A stretch of DNA of 64,000 bases, taken from positions 21,615,850-21,679,849 of the forward strand of contig NC_088304.1 of NCBI RefSeq assembly GCF_032854445.1, read 5' to 3'. The position numbers and the translations under genes are program-made. The DNA comes from Liolophura sinensis (Eukaryota; Mollusca; Polyplacophora; Chitonida; Chitonidae). The notes under the pieces are model-generated. The model was not told the origin of the DNA. It made no database searches and worked only from the letters and a program-made list of their open reading frames with translations. Below, in pieces: positions 1-10,530 of this stretch (within the stretch, counting starts at the first letter, position 1; each line of letters begins with the position of its first letter).

Positions 1-350
1 CCGCTCACAGATCGCGTACGATGTTCACCCACAGTGTGCACCACTCACCAATCATGATGTATACCACTGACTCACCATGGCTGGTCATTCCTCTTAAACG
101 GTCCACCCACTGCAAAAACAGTACCTCTGATCCACCACGTACACTGCTCACCATCTGCACACACTGTCACATATTGTGTATATCACTCACTACAGCTCAC
201 CCACGATGTACACAGCTCTCTCACTCACTGTGCACACCGCTCACAGATCGCGTACGATGCTCACCCACAGTGTGCACCACTCACCCATCATGATGTATAC
301 CACTGACTCACCATGGCTGGTCATTCCTCTTAAACGGTCCACCCACTGTG
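1..350. repeat. Tandem repeat, two copies at ~237-bp spacing
   Basis: The block at 1-112, beginning CCGCTCACAGATCGCGTACG, recurs at 238-349 with only a few changes. The DNA between the copies is also rich in short CTCAC/CACTCAC words. The array may continue beyond the left edge. Open frames across it are produced by the repeat and show no protein family. Confidence 0.85.
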
Positions 351-596
351 CCTTCACCAGGCTCTGCAGTACATTCAATAAGTATGGCAATATCTTCTCC
401 TTGTACTGAAAACATAGAATTAAATGATAGAATAGATATTCAATTTAACATCTTTGTACAGAAGAAGGACCAGAGACTCACAGAAGCTGTTTGTCTACTG
501 ACAGCACTTGGAGTGCTTTACCTTTGAAACTGCTCTCAGACAGCAACAAAGATATAAGGGGACACAACTATGCATTCTCCTCAGGTAAACACTCAC

Positions 597-716
597 TTGT
601 AGGCCCGATTCCAGGAAGTAAATTCCCAGAGCGATAATGGCATCCTGGCCTCTTTGATCTAAACAGAATCCTCCTCTCAAGTTCTCTGCAGGGCAAAGAG
701 AAATAAGTCGACTGAC
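597..716 (-). CDS. PI4KA: Phosphatidylinositol 4-kinase alpha, coding exon 2
   Basis: This 120-nt exon (40 codons, phase 0 at both ends) lies between a minus-strand acceptor ending TTGCCCACAG and a donor GTGAGTG. It encodes a segment containing [20 protein letters not shown], which closely resembles the N-terminal part of animal PI4K type III alpha (the vertebrate protein has DAVIALGIFLIES here). It joins in frame to the exon at 2241-2330, and the two translate together without a stop. PI4KA makes PI4P at the plasma membrane from phosphatidylinositol and ATP. This is only the N-terminal helical region; the kinase domain must lie outside the window to the left. Later exons were not found between 1 and 596. 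Identification rests on recognising the motif and the splice frame, not on a search. Confidence 0.85.
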
Positions 717-2240
717 CTGTGGGCAAAAACCATACAAAAATTACATTACATGTACAATATCTACATACTGAATTTGCGAAACAATGCATGGTCTTATCAC
801 TTTGCAATCTCTGCAAATACTTTAATATCACCAAGAAGATTAGACCACAAATAATATAACCTGAGTCATTTCAGAAGAGGGGTAGAAACAGACCTAAATG
901 GCCATAGATATTTTTTGGACAGAACTTTTTTTTTTGGTAACGGCATGAATCAATCTTTACTCAGGAATAAGAATCTTATGAGGCCAGGTTATAGCAGACA
1001 GAAACACAATGTTGCATCATTCCTACCCCTCATACACATCGTCAAGTCAAAAGAGGGTTAGCCCCTGACATCTATATCACTAAACCACTTGGCTTCTGCG
1101 ACTGAATGTTTTTCTTAGACATGTTTAATACAGATGGGTATGGTAAGGGTTAAATGTGCTCTAGTGACTGGCTGAGTTTAGCAATTTCACTTCTGAATAA
1201 TAATAAAAAAAACAGACTTATCTGTATGACTATTAAAAAATGACACAGAGTAACCATAATTTCAAATACTGATGACGCTGCTGAATTCTTCTGGACCATA
1301 TTAATAAGTTAGGCAGGGGTTATGGTCTTTAACTGATTTCAGTTTTAATGCATCCAATCAGCACTTCAGAAGTCTCACAAGATGATGTAGATTTAGGAGA
1401 GATTAAACAAAGGTTTGCTTTCACAGACTACCAAGTGATTTTGAAGTAGTTGCCCGATTGAATATACATACATGTACGGTCTTGTCTGTCAACTCCACAG
1501 CGCCATTGGCGCATATCATAAAATCATGTCTTTTAGTCAAGGTAGTTTACATCCACTAAGACTCTTCGCCCACTGCCGCCAACTTGGGCAGTTATGTGTA
1601 TGTGCTGCTTCACTGTAGAGCAGTGGGAAGATGGTGGCAGTGGCTGAGGAGACTGTTCCCATGGAAAAATTCATGGATATAATAAATGTCATCTAAAGCG
1701 AGTAGGTGCATATGATGGTGGTGTGGTGGTGCAGTGGGTGCGGAAAGCGAGTCTAGTTTGGTGTTTTTCATTTGCATTAAACTTAATTGATAACAAAGAC
1801 ACAAAAACTAAACATGAAATTAACACTGTCTGTCTCGAGACTAGGAGATATAAGAAAAGAAGTTGTAGTTTTCCGGGGCGACCTGCACATCTGCATCTGT
1901 TGTACAGCCTCAATTCAGGGGAGCTTGAATTACTCTTCACGCATTAAACTAACGTTGAATGCAACACCTAAACAACAAACCTAGTCTTTACATCAACCTC
2001 AACTGCCATATGGAAACCATCCTTAGGACACCATTCACCCTTTGGTAAGAGCCAACATGAGCATTCAGTTAAGTAATTACTTTGAAGCACGGAAATATCA
2101 GACTGCTGGGAGCAGTCATTCGACGACCAGATTTCGTGTTTGACAGATCGTTGTACTTGACAACTGTTGACATTGCAGACTTATCACTGACCACATGACA
2201 AGTCATTGCATTTCTTTTTTAATACTTTCAGATCATTTAC
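717..2240 (-). other. Intron 1 of the PI4KA-like gene
   Basis: This 1.5-kb intron runs from the donor GTAAATGATC to the acceptor CCCACAG on the minus strand. It is AT-rich, and I see no exon or recognisable mobile element in it. Short open frames at 1610-1984 lack splice support or protein character. Confidence 0.7.
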
Positions 2241-2330
2241 CTTTTCCCATGGTGACGGATTAAGGTCAGCCAAAGAACGTGCTAGCTGCTGCAATGTTTT
2301 GGAATAAATGTTACGCTCTTCGGCTGCCAT
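2241..2330 (-). CDS. PI4KA: Phosphatidylinositol 4-kinase alpha, first coding exon
   Basis: On the minus strand an ATG (complement of 2328-2330) opens a 30-codon exon beginning MAAEERNIYSKT and containing QQLARSLADLNPSP. It ends in a clean donor, AAAAG|GTAAATG, in phase 0, and joins in frame to the exon at 597-716. The LARSLA block at this distance from the start matches the N-terminus of animal PI4KA. Transcription would therefore start a little right of 2330 and run leftward out of the window. No classical TATA box is obvious upstream, as expected for a housekeeping gene. The start is chosen because it opens the conserved frame. Confidence 0.85.
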
Positions 2331-3010
2331 GTTGTAACACGCCCTCTAGAATAAAATGCTCAGCCGGCAGAGTTATCGACCCTTGTTTTAAACGGCCTGA
2401 ACAGAAGACTGCCCACCAGGTGTTGTACACGGTTTATAGACATATCGAAGAGAGTATAAACAATATATATGTGTTTGAACTATGTAATAGCTTTATATGG
2501 CTGCACGCAAGGAACTGTTGACCTTTAAGAATTCACACCAATTTGGGTTGATTTACATTTATTTATTCATTTGTTTATATGTAGGCCTACATGTGTAGAC
2601 CCAATGTGTAGGACAAGGGATCATTAGATGTTTGTACATATAATGTGTACAGTCAGTATTCGAGTTGATTCAAAACTATCTCTTGTTTTCCTTTATTGTA
2701 AACATAGTTCACCTTGTCTGGATGATGGATTGGAATTCAACCGAAATATCGACCTAAACGACATCATTTTTCGGAGTTACTTCACTATTGCTCCAGAAAT
2801 ATAGCATGCAGTTAACGTTGGTGCATAGACGAAATAATGAATATACACGAAGGCCTTTATGTATAGTATGCCAAATACCGGTATGTAGGAAATAATACAA
2901 TGAGTCCCACATATAACCTTGAAGTGCTGTCTGGTTGCGTGGACGGCATATATGGTCGAGTGCATAGTCCTCAACAGCGCATGCGCCGCTCTCTATCTGT
3001 CGTTTTGGAC
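2331..3010. other. Region upstream of the PI4KA-like gene
   Basis: This is the probable promoter side of the minus-strand PI4KA-like gene. It is AT-rich with no recognisable coding exon. No specific regulatory site could be defined. Confidence 0.4.
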
Positions 3011-3069
3011 ACGGTGGGGGGTGGGGGGGGGGGGTGTGGGGGGGGTGGGGGGGGGGGGGGGTGGGGGGG
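3011..3069 (+). repeat. G-rich tract (runs of 5-14 G broken by T)
   Basis: About 58 bases consist almost only of G with a few T, forming many runs of four or more G. Such DNA can fold into G-quadruplexes and is hard to sequence. The glycine-rich frames across it are artefacts of the tract. Confidence 0.9.
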
Positions 3070-4293
3070 ACTGTGTTCTTTTAAAGGGTTTTATCAGTTT
3101 GTGAGGGATACTAGTCTTTTCTTAAGCCCTATCCATGGAAACAGTGCCTATGAGCATTTCTATATCAATTTGGATACATGCGTTTACTTTGATATTGATC
3201 AAAGTGGACTTTCTCTGGAATTTTGAAAATCCGCTTTCGTACCCCCCGGTATCACTGTAAGTCAAATTTTGCACAAATTGCTAAAAGGCATACTTTGTAA
3301 GTGAATTGTCAAATAAATTACCTGTCTTTTGATATACATTTTGACACTTTTGGCCTTTAACTATTTTCTTAGCACTGCTGTAAACCAGAAAATCTACTTG
3401 AAAATCCATAATTTTCTAAATGTTTGTTATTGGAAAATGTAAAATACTTGATCATTGGAATTTTTTCATTTTTCTTGCCGATGTACATGCCAGCTTTCCA
3501 AAACATTTGACCTGGTTGAGATGTTTTAAACCGTATGTGCACTACAGAGCTTTGACCTTCATGCTTTAGAGCGGATAAACAGGCACATTTCCAAGATAGG
3601 GGTAGCCCAAGTTAAATTCCTCCTACTCCAAAGTTTTTGCATGTATCAAGCCTTAACTTTGTGTGTAAGGTTGAGAGGTAGTAGGAATTATGTTGTGCAA
3701 AAATTATTCATTTTGACAAAAGTTGGCTGGTGTGATAGGAGACAGATCCCCATTACAACTTCCGTTTTTCGGGAGGGAATGTGATTCTGTGTATTTTAGG
3801 GTGTAAAGTCTTCTTTGCCTGTCAGCCTGTCGTTTTTGGTGCACAGGTGAATGCTTGATATCAAAATGCTGGAAATTGTCTAAGGTTTGGGCAGGTATGA
3901 GTTTTACTGATGAAAGATGACACAAGGAGATAGGGGGTGATGAGGCCGCGAATGACGTCCCCTTGGCGTTGCTAGGCACCCCTCCCAGCTGCCGGCATAG
4001 AAAGGTCCAGATTTTGACGGTCAACCTATGTCAAAATTTTAATGGTTTCTTTCTCACAGGCTGGGTCATGTATACACCAAAGTTTATTGGCCACGGAATG
4101 TTTGGGGCTGAGCTACAGCGCTAAACGTTAACATTGTCGCTTATGGAAAATTAATGGAGGTCTGTGGCCTTTTACGTCACTGCCACCAGTACATGAATTC
4201 CACATAAAAGCGGACATGAGTGCCTAAAATTCAAATCCACTCCAGAGTCTTAATGATGGTCTTTTTTAAAAAAAGATATGATACTTGCGTCCT
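3070..4293. other. Non-coding stretch, no gene seen
   Basis: I see no exon with splice signals and no protein family. A 106-codon minus-strand frame at 3704-4024 has low-complexity composition and no motif I recognise. The segment around 3890-4020, which reads GCCTAGCAACGCCAAGGGG on the minus strand, could be part of a dispersed repeat; this is not established. Confidence 0.4.
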
Positions 4294-4535
4294 TGAAATA
4301 TACCATAGTTTTGAAAATTCATGAGGCCTTTTAGTTTGCGCGCGCAACCAAATACAACCGAAAACTGAACCGAAAACTGAAATATACTATAGTTTTGAAA
4401 ATTCATGAGGCCTTTTAGTTTGCGCGCGCAACCAAATACAACCGAAAACTGAACCGAAAACTGAAATATACTATAGTTTTGAAAATTCATGAGGCCTTTT
4501 AGTTTGCGCGCGCAACCAAATACAACCGAAAATGT
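4294..4535. repeat. Minisatellite, ~84-bp unit, about 2.9 copies
   Basis: Units start GAAATATA at 4294, 4379 and 4463. Each carries CATGAGGCCTTTTAGTTTGC, the palindrome GCGCGCGC, and ACCGAAAACTGAACCG. The copies are nearly identical, so the expansion is recent. A minus-strand open frame through it only reflects a period divisible by three. Confidence 0.9.
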
Positions 4536-4764
4536 TCGTTTGCCGTCTAAAGTTGAGCGTGCGAAAGTCGGAAATTTTGCCTATTTTAATCCTGAACAAT
4601 CAGCCTGAAGCTATGTATGTTATGCTATTTGTTTAGACTCTCTACAAATCCAATTTCTATTTCTTTACAACAAAGTAAACATTCTGAGGGATTCATGGAC
4701 AGATATTTTATAAATCAATCCAAGAAAACATAAACGTGTACCGAAAATTCAAATTGCGAATTTG

Positions 4765-4974
4765 GTGATTCCGTCACAAAAATTATGAATTGATCAAAAT
4801 TTCATATGAAAACGGGACCCTTGAGACTTTTATCTTTTGCGACTAAAGCTAAAGTATGATAGCACTTCTTACCGTAAAAAATTAATCTGTATGGTGTATG
4901 GGAACTATGTTAAATTTACATGACGGAATCACAGAAAATGTGACGGAATCTCATATTATAGGTGATTCCGTCAC
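4765..4974. repeat. Cluster of GTGATTCCGTCAC motifs, left side of decayed transposon-like unit
   Basis: The 13-bp word GTGATTCCGTCAC or its reverse complement occurs at 4765-4777, about 4921-4932, 4940-4950 and 4962-4974, in both orientations. Related words recur at 7446-7458 and 7634-7646, on the far side of the decayed open frames at 5042-6990. Clustered short motifs at both sides of a coding region resemble subterminal transposase-binding sites; that function is inferred. Confidence 0.6.
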
Positions 4975-5041
4975 ATAGAAATATTTCTTTGACAAATAAA
5001 ACTGTACATAATAAAAATAAATCTTTAAGTCTTCTGTAGTT

Positions 5042-5480
5042 GTGTCCTTATTGACTCAGACTAATATATTTGGTTTATTTATAAAGGTTCAGAGTATGCC
5101 AAAAACATCCGCAAGAAAACAGTGTGAAAGACGCGCCCGTCTGCAAAATGACAGAGAGGCATTGGAAAATAATCGCAGTAATGATAGAGAAAGAAAGGAA
5201 ATTAGAAGGCTACAGATGTCACCAGAGAAGCTTACAGACCTCCGTAAACGACCAAAGCTAAATACTCGATCAAGGTGAGAAAAGTCTCATCATTCTCCAC
5301 ATTCCGTGAGAACCAAACTCCATACAAGATAGGCGTCTTTGTCGGTGAAGTTCAAGACCATTTACAAGCTACGAAACACAAGGTTTGGTTCAAACAAAAT
5401 ACGACATACAGACATTTTATGAGAGTGATTCTATCTCAGGTGTTGCATGTGGGAAAACTGATGTCATAATTATTAGAGAT
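5042..5480 (+). pseudogene. Decayed transposon-like gene, N-terminal basic segment
   Basis: An ATG at 5096 opens a very basic, charged segment (MPKTSARKQCERRARLQNDR and onward) that stops at 5276. A second frame continues to about 5467. Reading then passes through further fragments at 5752-6039 and 6046-6439, which suggests one gene broken by several frameshifts. I do not recognise the family with certainty. The basic N-terminus, the later motif block and the flanking repeated motif together point to a transposon-borne protein. Confidence 0.45.
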
Positions 5481-5751
5481 GCAAATGGATTAAATGTTAC
5501 AGAACAAAGGAGGCATATGACAATGACAGTGTCAGAAGCATTTGAACTATTCAAGTCCTAAATGCAAGAACGCAAAATAGGAAAATCGTCATTTGCTGCA
5601 CTACGCCCCATGTATGTGCTATTAAGCTGACAAATGCCACATAATATGTGTGGGTGCAAATATCACAATAATATAACCTTACTACTGGAAAGCCTACACA
5701 GAAAGTGCAAGTGCATACCACTCAACTCTAAACGCGATTTCTTGTCGCCGT

Positions 5752-6439
5752 GTGTCTGCAATACGCTATCTGAGGAGTGTATGTCAAGTGACTCCATTGT
5801 TTGATAAGATGACGGGAAAATGTTTGACACCAGTTTTGGAGATCTCCCCTTGGATATGGAGGAAACGATGTGCTGCTTCCAGTGGGAAAAGACGACAGTG
5901 GTTTTCTCGTGAAAGGCAGATTGCGGAAGAACTGGGTAGCCTAAAGAATCAACTTCCAAAATTCCAATGCCACGTTTTCATTAAAGGCACGCAGGCCGAG
6001 TCATATGAAGCAGACAAGACAGAAGCAAAAGTTGCCTAGAGCATTTTGTGTCTTTTGCCAATGGGATCTGCAGTAAATTATACCTCTACATTTCAAGATG
6101 AAGTTCAGTTCGCTCGCTGGAAGCAGCGGAAAATAACCATTTTCACTGTAATGGCATGGGCTAGAAGTTTTGTCCACTCTTCCATCATTGTGACAGTAAA
6201 GGACCATGAAAAAAAGAGCCGTGTCCACGTACACTTACGCTGCTCTGAAACATATTAAAACAAACTTGGCTTTTGTCAAAACAGTTAAAATCTGGACGGA
6301 GGGACTAAGTAGTCAATTCAAGAACAAATTCATATTTTCTTTGATCGTAGAACTGGAAAGAAAATTCAATTTGAATTTCAGCCATGGAAAGTGTCCAAAT
6401 GACCCTTTAACGCATAGTGCACAGACGGGTCTTGTGTAG
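5752..6439 (+). pseudogene. Decayed transposon-like gene, central nuclease-like region
   Basis: Three overlapping fragments in different frames cover this stretch. One contains QDEVQFARWKQRKITIFTV and MAWARSFVHSSIIVTV. The next contains KIWTEGLSSQFKNKFIF and NFSHGK. I recall a similar arrangement (a short strand block, then a D/E-G-x-S-S-Q-F-K-N-K-F block, then a SHGK-like block) in widespread unnamed invertebrate open frames that look like mobile-element proteins. At least two frameshifts separate the fragments, so no functional product is expected. Family placement is tentative. Confidence 0.45.
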
Positions 6440-6711
6440 GTAGGACGTTGTTACAGATGCCCAGTCCTTTGGAAGTGTTGTGCAGTCTGCAACAGATACA
6501 ATTAGAGGGCTAACATCAACACAGCAAGACATCAGCGACATATGTAGTCAGTTAATATTGGAGGAAGCTTGGTCCACATTGCCAATTATTCCTGGCACAA
6601 GCAATGTCCACCATGTTGGCCAGTAGTGGACATGGAAATATTGGGACTAAATTTTACAAATCAGCCTCCAGCAGTAAAGTCCATGTTTTACTAATCAAGG
6701 ATGCATAGATA

Positions 6712-6990
6712 TTGCTGGAAAATGACGGCGATATACCATCAACTGAATCCGACGAAATCCCCCTGGCACACATACCAAAATCGGCGAGCTCGAAATATTC
6801 ATGTGGAAAGTGTGAGTGTGAGTTCGGAGATGAGAAGGACCTCAAGAAAAGTGAAGACTGGCTAAAATGTGACTGTAACAAATGGTTCCATGAATCATGT
6901 GCTGTAATAAGAGGTGTAATTGACGACAGCGAGCTTTTCATGTGTAATGATTGCCTCTCAATCAAATTGCGAAATTTGTACGTAAATTGA
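6712..6990 (+). pseudogene. PHD-type zinc finger fragment (C-terminal end of the decayed unit)
   Basis: The frame contains CGKCECEF, then DWLKCDCNKWFHESC, then FMCNDC. The order C-x2-C, C-x-C, W-F-H-x2-C, F-x-C-x2-C is that of a PHD finger, a zinc-binding domain that commonly reads histone tails. It follows the decayed nuclease-like fragments on the same strand and ends in a stop after LRNLYVN. It may be the C-terminus of that protein or an exon of its own; no convincing acceptor lies just upstream. The finger itself is intact. Confidence 0.6.
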
Positions 6991-7445
6991 AACTGGAACA
7001 CTTCTCATTGCAATACTGGAAATGAAACGTACCCTGGTGTTATGTAGAGACACCATCAGTTGTTTTAGTTGTTATAACCTTTCTTAAATTCCCTGTTAAC
7101 AATGCTAAACAGGGTGCTGCGATTGCCATGTGACGCTACTACTGTGTACAATCTGACTTTACGGCATTCACATTTAGTCTATACTTTGTTCATAAGTTGT
7201 TCATAAGTTCATAAGGGAAATATGTCGTCAAGTTATCTTCCCTTTATTACATAAAGAGTAGAATAAAAGTACCAGTGGTGTTGTAATGTTCGTGCAAACC
7301 TAATGGTTATCAATCTCTGTTTGAATTATATTGTGTTTTCAACATTTGTATCAGAGAAGGTAAAGAATTGAAAATACATGATACGAAATTATTCTGCACA
7401 GCGTTTTAGTGAAAGTTATGTCAAATTTCTGAACAAATTGCGCAC

Positions 7446-7646
7446 GTGATTCCGTTACGCACCTCTAATCAGCTTAAATCCCTATCACACATGCAGTGTT
7501 CATGACTGGTATGTTTGTTCCTTTTAATAAGTATCTCTGTTCAGTTATCTGCAGAATTTATTTGATTACTGAACGTTAATTCGCAGACTTAATGATAAAC
7601 ACTACATTGGGTCAACACCTGTGTCCATTTAGCGTAATTCCGTCAG
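7446..7646. repeat. GTGATTCCGT-type motifs, right side of the transposon-like unit
   Basis: GTGATTCCGTTAC at 7446-7458 and GTAATTCCGTCAG at 7634-7646 are near matches to the cluster at 4765-4974. Together they bracket about 2.9 kb that holds the decayed frames and the PHD fragment. The remaining bases from 7000 to 8167 show no other gene. Confidence 0.5.
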
Positions 7647-8167
7647 GCTATTTTCATGCTTTAAATTTTTCTTCCTCAGTTTGTAATTTACAACTAATTG
7701 TAAAGAAATCTGGAACAACGCCGAGATCCCTGAGGTCAAGGTGATGAGGCAGGAAGTGATGTCAGAAAGCACAAAAACTCTGTCGCAACCTTTGATGGTT
7801 GAGGCATTCTCTCTATCTAAAGTGTCTACAACATAGTTCTAACCAACAAATGAAACTATTTTATTGATGAATACTGATGAAATAGTTCCGCGTAAGGACG
7901 TAAGTGATGAGGAAGTTCAAACGTAGTCCACGTAGGTCGCATAGACTCCAAAGGTTCAGCTTGTCTATTGGTGGCAGTGATAACTCACCATACCACAAAA
8001 CATTCTGCCCAACATGGTAGGATATCGATTACTACTAAGCCTTTTGTTCACACTCATTCAATATTGATAAGAGTTTGTTTTCTGTAGATATTTACCTTAC
8101 TTCGCGTTCACACAGACATTTTTTAGATGGCATCTGGCCGAGGACTTGTAAGATTGCTAGAAAAAAT

Positions 8168-8234
8168 ATGAGTCTTAAACCTGGCTACATTTTCATATTT
8201 TTGTCGGTGATTTACATCGTCTACGCTAAGGATG
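8168..8234 (+). CDS. Lectin copy A: signal-peptide exon
   Basis: This 67-nt exon encodes MSLKPGYIFIFLSVIYIVYA followed by KD. It is a classical secretory signal: a short basic start, a hydrophobic core and small residues at the probable cleavage point. It ends in phase 1 at the donor G|GTAAGATCAG. Closely related exons of the same length and phase occur at 16710-16776 and 62493-62559, and a broken one at 61564-61629. The next coding exon of this copy is at 11971-12226, about 3.7 kb away. The exon is intact, but the gene it belongs to is not. Confidence 0.75.
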
Positions 8235-8885
8235 GTAAGATCAGTTTACCAGTATGTTTAGTGTTGAACCGTCTATCGTGTAATACCTCAGTTTACTTTG
8301 TACAGTCAAACCTGTCGTATATGTGGCTGCTTAGGACGAGTCAACACTTTCGTATATTTCGGTGTATAAGCTATCGATATTATTTCAGATATGATAATGT
8401 TTATGTTTATGAATATATACATTTAGTAGATATATAAAAACAGTATAGTAATATTATATCTCAATTGTCACAGCCTTTTATTTTTTATTTGACGCAGCAA
8501 CGTCTTGAATACATTGCACATTCTTTTATTTAGAAAGAAAATTAGCATAAATTTACTATTCAGAACTTCAAACTTAGCATTGCCAACCTCAAAAAGAAGT
8601 TCCAGTTCAGTTTCAGCTTAAAATTTTGTTTTCTTTGGATTTTACATAGCGATATCAATTAATATGACTATTTGCTACACACTAACTTTAAACATATAAA
8701 TTCTGTTAACGTTATCGACATTTCCGCGCTTTTAACCTGCTTTGTATTTATGCTCCTTATCCATTCCATGGTTTTGGCAGTTATTGGAAAGCATTTCGTT
8801 AACTAAAGAAAGATGTCAGTGTAATACGAGATAAAATTAAGAAATAATGACTCTTAATTGAATAACTGTGGTTGATTTTAGACCG

Positions 8886-8974
8886 GTAAATGTGGAAGAG
8901 TTGAAATTTTAGAACGAGGCAAACGAGGTTGCGCAGGCGTCCGAGATCTAAAATTCCAACTCTTCCACATTTAC
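8886..8974. repeat. 28-bp inverted repeat with 33-bp loop
   Basis: The arms at 8886-8913 (GTAAATGTGGAAGAGTTGAA and onward) and 8947-8974 are reverse complements with one mismatch. The pair lies just left of the Polinton relic in the first intron of lectin copy A. It could be the end of a small hairpin element; function is unknown. Confidence 0.8.
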
Positions 8975-9062
8975 AAACAGTTGAGTACAAATCTACTCGT
9001 ATGCCTTTAGAACAAAACACTCAAGTGCTGATGAAGAGCGTAAGATTCACAACAAAGCAATC

Positions 9063-9222
9063 AAGTAACTTAAGGTGGCTCAAGCAGAATCGTCCAAAAA
9101 GCGGACAGAACGCTTAGACTGGATCAATGAAGACCTACGCCGTCAAGGGCATGCAGTTCAAACCTTTAGGATGTCGATGAAGCGATACATGTGTACTCCG
9201 ATGTCATGGGTAAAACTCTTAA
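9063..9222 (+). pseudogene. Polinton relic: fragment of the small acidic/charged ORF
   Basis: The frame carries KKRTERLDWINEDLRRQGHA followed by VQTF. This closely parallels KRTERLGWINDELRGQGHAV in the small gene at 55200-55762 of the large Polinton. The match stops near 9222, where the sequence passes directly into reverse-strand DNA polymerase B sequence. In the large element the two are about 3.4 kb apart, so an internal deletion removed the integrase and the C-terminal half of the polymerase. Confidence 0.75.
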
Positions 9223-9224
9223 CA

Positions 9225-10530
9225 CACTGGGGCTTAAGTCTCAGCTGTCTGCCGGGTGTAGACCTGATAAATCGAGAGCTCACCTTTGTCGTCTTAGTTA
9301 TGGCTGTTACTGGCCTACAGCTGTGGTTGTGATTTTGGGGTTCAGGTGCAGCTTCAGGCAGCAGACATTGTGGACAGCACCGCGGTATTCCCCAGTGATG
9401 TGGCAGTGACCCGAACACTATGGCCAAGTAGCTGCTTTTCGCATTCGTGGCAAGCTGTTCTTGGGTTGTGAACCTGCCAGTCCTCTGGAATCATCTGCAT
9501 GACCCTGGTGTTGTCATATTCTCTCTTAATCTTCCGCTCCTTGGCCCGGAGGGTCTTGAGGAAATGCTCTGTTTCATTACTTCCTCGTGTTGTTGTGTCT
9601 TGCTTTTCACAGGGTGCAGTTCTGGTCCTTCCATTGTATTTGTAAAAGCCTCAAAGACGGCGTAGGTGAGGGACGGAGCCGGCAGCTGTTTGTTGTGATT
9701 CTGGAAGGTCATTTTCTTCTTTCCATCCTTAGGCATCTCCACCCTCACAGCTGCTTTCCGTATTCCATAGTACTCTGGCTTGTGGGCCTTTAGAAGATCT
9801 TTGCTTTAGCCGTGGAGACAGTGCTCGCAGAGATGCTTTCGCCTGTTATTCTTATTCTCATGAAAGAGTAGACGGTTGAGCTCTTTCACGTAGATGTAGT
9901 AAAACATACCGGCCTTCTCGATCAGTAACAGGTTTACCCTGGCGATGCCTGCCGGTTGTTTGCTGAGTCTGTGGATTATCACTCCTTAGTCCCATCCGAA
10001 TACATTAACGCCAAGGTTGTTCTGTTTTTCAACCCTGCAGACTTGAGAGATTGATGTTGTGGCACCCTCGAGACTAAGGCTATCATTTACTGGGTATTTT
10101 GTGAGTCTTGGAGGATCTTTGGCTGCTGGAAACAGGGCAGAAGGGAGGACCCATCGGAGACAGTGGTCATCTTTATTATTTACATTCATCACTGCTTTCT
10201 TGCTCTTTACGACTGTAGGTAGTGGGATGTAAGAAGTGGCCGATACCCGGCGATATTCAGCCAAAGAAGTTTTACTCCGCCCACCACTCATCCAGAGCCT
10301 CTCTGCCTCCATTTCTCAGTCGCTTCCTGGATTCTAGGGAAAGCCGTGTCTAGAGCCTTGCCGATCTCGCTGACCTGCAGCACACCCTCCTGCTTACGGC
10401 GAAGCAAGGGTCTGTGTACTCTTCTCTACCGTCAGTATTGTCTTTTCGAAACTGGGCCTTTGAAGCCACGAAAACTTCACTCCTTTCAAATCATTGATTT
10501 CTTATTCTGGAACATGGATCTACCATTCCC
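9225..10530 (-). pseudogene. Polinton relic: N-terminal half of protein-primed DNA polymerase B
   Basis: Minus-strand fragments include KKAVMNVNNKDDHCLRWVLP, VEKQNNLGVNVFGWD, MTFQNHNKQLPAPSLTYAVF and a decayed Cys-containing stretch. They align in order with the polymerase of the large element at about 59030-60300, for example with NVKNKDDDCLRWAL and NDLAINVFGWDKG. Frames change several times and the exonuclease I block reads YAVFEAF, with the usual aspartate replaced. The C-terminal polymerase domain is absent. It is a dead fragment inside the intron of lectin copy A, more diverged than the main insertion and so probably a separate, older copy. Confidence 0.8.

Noticed and set aside
2900-3226. 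Glycine-rich open frame
   Set aside because: Created by the G tract at 3011-3069.
4266-4490. Repetitive 74-codon minus-strand frame
   Set aside because: Product of the 84-bp minisatellite, whose period is a multiple of three.
9158-9427. Open frames across 9158-9793
   Set aside because: Antisense or out-of-frame readings of the decayed Polinton polymerase relic.
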